From contig CAUDNR010001101.1 in NCBI GenBank assembly GCA_958430865.1, positions 62,093 to 74,652 on the forward strand: a DNA stretch of 12,560 bases, given 5' to 3'. This DNA is from Entrophospora sp. SA101 (lineage: Eukaryota > Glomeromycota > Glomeromycetes > Entrophosporales > Entrophosporaceae). Position 1 is the first letter of the stretch. Each line of letters opens with the position of its first letter. A program made the position numbers and the translations under genes. Below the pieces are notes generated by a model. It made no database searches. It was not told the origin of the DNA and saw nothing but the letters and a program-made list of their open reading frames with translations. This document shows positions 8,838 through 12,560 of the stretch, piece after piece.

Positions 8838-9023
8838 ATTTATTAAGTAAGTTACTTTCTGTTTTTAAATATAATATCAGTCTGCCTATTAGTATATATA
8901 GTAGTGGTAGTAGTAGTAGATCGACATTAGAATTTCCGATGTAATTTAATCACCACATGCGGACAATTTCCGAAAGGTTACACCTGTATCCCTGTGAACA
9001 GCTTTACCTTTAAAAATTACATA
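8838..9023. other. Upstream region of the Gln/Asn-rich gene
   Basis: Likely promoter and 5' UTR of the minus-strand gene. It includes a short (GTA)n run near 8905-8920. No confident core promoter motif can be named. Confidence 0.35.
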
Positions 9024-9324
9024 CAGTTTACACTCTCTATAACGGATCTTTCTATAACGGATTTTCTCTATAATAATAGCGGACAAAAAATTCTGTCCCA
9101 ATTTTTTACTATTTAAAACTTCTTTCTATAACGGATTTTATTATATAATAATAATGTACTGTATAACAGACAGCACCTATACCGGATTCACGTGATTTCA
9201 AAACAAAATGCAGATCTTAAATCATAGTCATTAATTATTAGATCACTATACAAATTTCAAATAATCTCTTAATTGTTAATTAATAAAGAAATCAAAAATT
9301 GATGATGTTATTGCCAAGCTAAAA

Positions 9325-9371
9325 TAATGTCAATATTATTTTAATAAAGAAAATAACGTCAATATTATTTT
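9325..9371. repeat. Short direct repeat inside the transposon
   Basis: GTCAATATTATTTTA occurs twice about 30 bp apart, each preceded by an AATAA-like word. No function is evident. Confidence 0.6.
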
Positions 9372-9571
9372 ACGTGTAAATAAATTATAAATCAGATGTC
9401 ATGTAACACATCATTGTGGCGTTGAATTACGTTGCGAAATTAAGCAATTTTTTTTATATAAATCGATCCTGATTTTTGTATTAATTCAATTTTTAAATTT
9501 TTCATTAATCAAACCTAATTCATACCAAATTGATTCATTTATTATCTATTTTGTTTTATTATTTATTTAAA

Positions 9572-9903
9572 ATGTCATTAAATAAGAGAAAATCTTTAAC
9601 AGCCTTGATAAAAAGAGATATTTGTTTGGCAAAACAAAAAACTCCAATCCCAACAAATAAAGAATTAGCAACAGCTTTTGATATTAGTACAAGTACAATT
9701 AGGGATATTTAAATGAAAAAGATAAGTGGCTTTCCATTAATCCAGAATCCTCTGATGCTACCATGAAAAAAAGGAGAAGCTTGGTATACTCGGAGTTGGA
9801 TTCGGACACTTTACCGACACCCACTTTACCAACAGGACACTTTACTGACAATCAAAGTAAAGTCGAACTTGATGTAGAAATGGTCTTGCGAGGAACACCA
9901 TGA
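9572..9903 (+). pseudogene. Transposase N-terminus with CENP-B-type helix-turn-helix, frameshifted
   Basis: The ATG at 9572 opens MSLNKRKSLTALIKRDICLA, followed by NKELATAFDISTSTIRDI and a TAA at 9710. This is the Psq/CENP-B N-terminal helix-turn-helix of pogo/Tigger transposases, whose typical form has KRKR..., a KREIC-like motif, NKELA and an IS-T-I-DI recognition helix. Reading from 9709 one frame over restores the expected continuation, LNEKDKWLSINPESS, as far as a TGA at 9901. Loss of one T in the T-run at 9707-9710 explains the break. Downstream, ACTTTACC repeats replace the expected second DNA-binding and DDE catalytic domains, so no active transposase can be made. Confidence 0.7.
9807..9845 (+). 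repeat. Three-copy 15-16 bp tandem repeat (CACTTTACC)
   Basis: CACTTTACC starts at 9807 and 9822, and a variant CACTTTACT starts at 9838, with GACA/AACA spacers. In the restored transposase frame it encodes TLPT repeats, which are not part of the usual transposase fold. Confidence 0.65.
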
Positions 9904-10074
9904 TCCTCACAGAAACCACAAGATCGTAGTCATGAAATACAGATTCAAACAGTATTAAATGACTGTAACATTAGATTAACTATAAAGTTTCTTCAGGGCA
10001 TTGCCCATAATATTTCATTTTAAAATTTTTTTGTTATTTTTTTTAAAAAAATTTTATAAAAATAATAATAATAA
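9904..10074. other. Transposon remnant and spacer
   Basis: Low-complexity sequence between the last recognisable transposase codon and the 3' end of the minus-strand gene. It includes T and A runs around 10020-10060 and no supported feature. Confidence 0.4.
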
Positions 10075-10968
10075 TTAATGTGTCACAATAAAAGTTTTCT
10101 GTATATAAACAAGTAGGTCATTATTTGCATATGATGCTTTTATTCAAATATTAAAATGAAAAATACTTACAGCATGAAAACTACCAATATAATTTAATAA
10201 ATGTTGAGGCATCTGTGGAATAGGTTTTATTTTATAAGTACAAATTTCATCTAATTCTGTTCTATTAAAAATTCCTTTTTCAATGTAATTTTCATCACAA
10301 GGATCTACAATGAATGAGTGGCAAGGGCTTTTGAGAAAGATGATGTTAATATCTTGAGATCCAAGACCAACAGCCTATATCATATTCCAAGCATAAAATA
10401 GACTTACTGCTCATGTTCACATCTAATTCCAAACCTATATAACTCATCCTCCACCACTTTACCAGAATTTAAGATCCATTTTTTTTGGTCTTCCATTTTC
10501 TCATAAATTCTCTTAAATTTAACAAGATCCACTTCCTCAAGATTTTCTGTTGGTGTTTCTTCAGTCAAAGTATCCTCTTCATATATGTCATTATTGTCAT
10601 AGAATTCCTCTGTTTGGTCATTTCGATCATTATTGAGCACATTGTAATTATCTTCTTCGATCTCTTCTGTTAATTTACTCTGAATTAGTGGTTGATCTAG
10701 GTTTAAATTTTTAGATGCTCCAATATTGGATTCAACATGTATAGTTGATGCTATAAAATGATCTTTAGCAGCATTTGCTGTTGCATGAATTGAAATACAT
10801 TTGATAGCTTGCTAAATTAAAAAGAAAATATATGAACACTCAAATATAAGTTTCCAAAGAAAGAACTGCAAGACAGTCAACATATACCTCATCAACACGA
10901 TTCAGTATAGCCAATTTTGCTAGATCTTCTGAATGTTTCCAAACTGTAGTGATTGAAATATCCTTTTT
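10075..10968 (-). CDS. Repeat-family hypothetical protein, four visible exons, 5' end unresolved
   Basis: Exons on the minus strand are 10968-10888, 10811-10408, 10327-10171 and 10098-10075, with phases 0, 2, 0 and a TAA at 10077-10075. They give 221 residues. The first visible exon follows an acceptor-like ACAAG and starts KKDISITTVWKHSEDLAKLA; no upstream initiator exon could be fixed. A long acidic region (about residues 80-125, Glu/Asp/Asn/Thr-rich) precedes KKWILNSGKVVEDELYRFG, then CEHEHPCHSFIVDP across the third junction, and FNRTELDEI. The arrangement 'KW-L-G--VED-L--FG-KC--EH' then 'HSFI-D' recalls a hypothetical family I associate with Rhizophagus genomes, as memory and not a search result. 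Function is unknown. The last exon codes only seven residues and ends just before the transposon remnant, so the natural C-terminus may have been lost. Alternatively this is a decaying copy. Confidence 0.5.
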
Positions 10969-11232
10969 CTTGTATGATAAAAAAGAAAAAAAATCAATAT
11001 AGTGTAAAATAGTAAATTATAAATCACGGGAAACGAACATATAAATCGGAAATGATTTACATGTGTTACGAAGTGAAAATTTGGAAGCGATTATCACGGA
11101 ATAACTCAACAAGAAATAAACCGGTACAATTTAATAAATGTTACACTAATTAATAAGGCGCACCAATCAAATAAATGGCTCTCGGATAATAACCCAAATA
11201 TTGGAGATATAAATATTCCAATATTCTAAAGT
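10969..11232. other. Upstream of the repeat-family gene, nothing firm seen
   Basis: This is where an initiator exon or promoter for the minus-strand gene should lie. An ATG at 11040 on the minus strand opens only seven codons before a stop. No clear coding frame is present. Confidence 0.35.
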
Positions 11233-11625
11233 GTAACAGATTTCAAAGTCTCAGAATAATATTTAAATGAAAGAATTTTACATGACTCATATTGATGAGA
11301 AATTACTTGAAAATAATTCTACATTGAAGGTTCAAATGATATTTAAAGAATATATTAATTAGTATAAATTAGGATTTCAACGAAGTCAGATAACTAGATG
11401 ATAGAACCTTTAACATGTATAAATACATTGTAAATTTCTCTTTCATGTAAAAATCAGTTAATCCATTCTTAACTATTATCTTGTAATAACAATAATATCT
11501 TATTAATAAAATACAAATATAAATATCTCTTAAAATAATCTTTGGCCAGTGGAATTATCCACCTGCTTCCAAAACCACATAAACCTTTAACTCTAACTTA
11601 AATATTAATTAATTACTATCTTACC
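11233..11625 (+). mobile_element. Possible solo or 5' LTR-like segment
   Basis: It starts TGTAACAG, has a TATA-like TGTATAAATA at about 11416 and AATAAA at about 11506, and ends TTACCA at about 11625, an order that suits an LTR (TG...CA). No flanking target-site duplication, second copy or convincing primer-binding site (TGG...) follows; the next bases are GGGGGACGCC. Weak call. Confidence 0.2.
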
Positions 11626-12031
11626 AGGGGGACGCCTTTGATAAGTATAGTTGTGTGTGTATATTCTTTTAATTTTATTTTCTTTATTTTTATTTAGATT
11701 AGGCCAACACCTAAATAGTGGAAATCCTAGCTAGGTGAGGTCAGTTAAGAGACTGAATCATAAATATAATAATCAGTGTAGAAAGTATCACGACGGATAC
11801 TTCAGATATTATAAATATCATTGAGATGTGCCGGCTCAGGCAGATAACAAAGAGCTGCTGAGAAAATGTTACCGGAAGGGAAGCTTGCCCTGTAAATAAT
11901 TAAATAGCTTGAGCACTATAGTGAAAGAAAGTAATCAAATAATTAAATAATTGGATACTGCCATAAAACAAAATAAATATTAGTTTAACCAAATCCAAGA
12001 GATTTGTGTGAGACACAGATTTTGATCTCAC
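11626..12031. other. Repeat-like non-coding segment
   Basis: A mixed-composition stretch, less AT-rich than the flanks, with several short inverted pairs (for example CACCTA/TAGGTG near 11707-11739 and AAGTATC/GATACTT near 11785-11803). No coding frame or recognised RNA gene. Probably transposon-derived. Confidence 0.35.
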
Positions 12032-12185
12032 AATATCACAGATAATTATTAAGGCTCTGCATGAGCCAGCTTGCAGACAAATAACTTAGTAAGCTCACAA
12101 GCTGAATAAGTTATTTGGCTCACAAGCCAGCTCATGAGGAGCTTTAATAATTATTGATCTTATTAGCAAATGGATTTGTGATATT
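12032..12185. repeat. 154-bp fold-back (imperfect palindrome)
   Basis: Nested inverted pairs share one centre. AATATCACA (12032) pairs with TGTGATATT (12177-12185). GATAATTATTAAGGCTC (12041) pairs with GAGCTTTAATAATTATT (12139). CATGAGCCAGCTT (12060) pairs imperfectly with AAGCCAGCTCATG (12124). CAAATAACTTA (12078-12088) pairs perfectly with TAAGTTATTTG (12107-12117). The apex is an 18-base loop. No coding frame. It looks like a fold-back or MITE-type element. Confidence 0.7.
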
Positions 12186-12560
12186 AAAACAATTATCAAC
12201 CTTGAACAAATGGTAAATTATAGTTACCTATATGGGTAACTAGTATAGAAAGCAGAATAAACAATTATTTGTGTTCATTTATTTGGTTCCTTGATCTTCA
12301 AGAATATAACATATTGTAGGATATTGTTTAATAATAGATCAAATTTTTACCAATATTGGCTCAAATTATATACCTAAAGAAATCATCACACCGGATCCAG
12401 CTGAAAATTACAAATTCAAATACATTTCAAGCTGAGTAAAGACCCTGGACAATTATAATTGAGGTCATAGGTACTGTGAGATAGTAAAATAAGGACCGAT
12501 AGAGAGGTCCCACGTTGCCGATCCAACCAAACCAAATTACTGCGGAAGTCACGTGAAAAT
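12186..12560. other. Non-coding repeat-like end of window
   Basis: Short palindromes occur, GTTACC/GGGTAAC around 12225-12242 and GGACC/GGTCC at 12493-12510, and the segment ends with GGAAG-TCACGTGA (12549-12556). The terminal 70 bp are less AT-rich than the rest and may be the edge of a mobile element continuing outside the window. Confidence 0.35.

Larger units (their letters stand above)
9024..9903 (+). mobile_element. Degenerate pogo/Tigger-like DNA transposon, 3' end not found
   Basis: The segment begins TA-CAG (9022-9026) followed by CTCTCTATAACGG, in keeping with pogo-superfamily elements that start CAG and duplicate TA. CTATAACGGAT occurs at 9037, 9052 and 9126, with an imperfect copy CTATACCGGAT at 9177. 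Inside lies a CENP-B-type helix-turn-helix coding region (9572-9903) broken by a frameshift. The reverse complement of the 5' terminal motif is absent downstream, so the element is truncated or its 3' end has decayed. The 3' boundary given is the end of recognisable coding sequence. Confidence 0.6.

Noticed and set aside
10485..10673. Plus-strand 62-codon frame
   Set aside because: It is the antisense shadow of the minus-strand exon 10408-10811.
1..12560. A genome-wide TAA/TAG = Gln genetic code
   Set aside because: The UBE2S-type gene and the Gln/Asn-rich gene both end at TAA exactly where the protein should end, and use only CAA/CAG for hundreds of Gln codons.

Overview
The window is eukaryotic nuclear DNA: very AT-rich, with short GT-AG introns, long Asn/Gln/Ser/Thr homopolymer tracts inside proteins, (AT)n microsatellites and decayed transposons. 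Together with a recurring TCACGTGA element and a repeat-family gene I associate with arbuscular mycorrhizal fungi, this suggests a Glomeromycotina genome (Rhizophagus-like). The taxon is an inference, not a database result.

Layout: (1) 1-3430 has no intact gene. It holds a 35-bp minisatellite (about 311-440), a decayed multi-exon gene (486-1673) whose reading frame is interrupted almost only by TAA/TAG, and a second coding-like fragment (2259-2568). (2) 3431-5226 (+) is a five-exon gene for a UBE2S-type ubiquitin-conjugating enzyme, 384 aa after splicing. It has a complete UBC core, a roughly 195-residue Asn/Ser/Thr linker, and a Lys-rich tail ending in the kind of Arg/Leu terminus with which human UBE2S docks on the APC/C. 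(3) 5227-6133 is a convergent intergenic region. (4) 6134-8837 (-) is a six-exon gene for a 758-aa Gln/Asn-rich protein with a conserved-looking non-repetitive N-terminal third. Its family is not recognised. (5) 9024 to about 9903 is a broken pogo/Tigger-like DNA transposon with a CENP-B-type helix-turn-helix ORF and repeated CTATAACGGAT motifs at its 5' end. (6) 10075-10968 (-) is a spliced gene or gene fragment of a likely lineage-expanded family, with its 5' end unresolved. (7) 10969-12560 is repeat-like: a possible LTR-like segment, a 154-bp fold-back palindrome (12032-12185) and a terminal TCACGTGA.

The genes do not form a functional cluster. The two well-supported genes are convergent and unrelated, embedded in transposon debris. 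The most interesting points are the stretched linker in a UBE2S ortholog that keeps its APC/C-docking tail, the start codon of that gene standing alone before an intron, and the TAA/TAG-only decay pattern at 486-1673.
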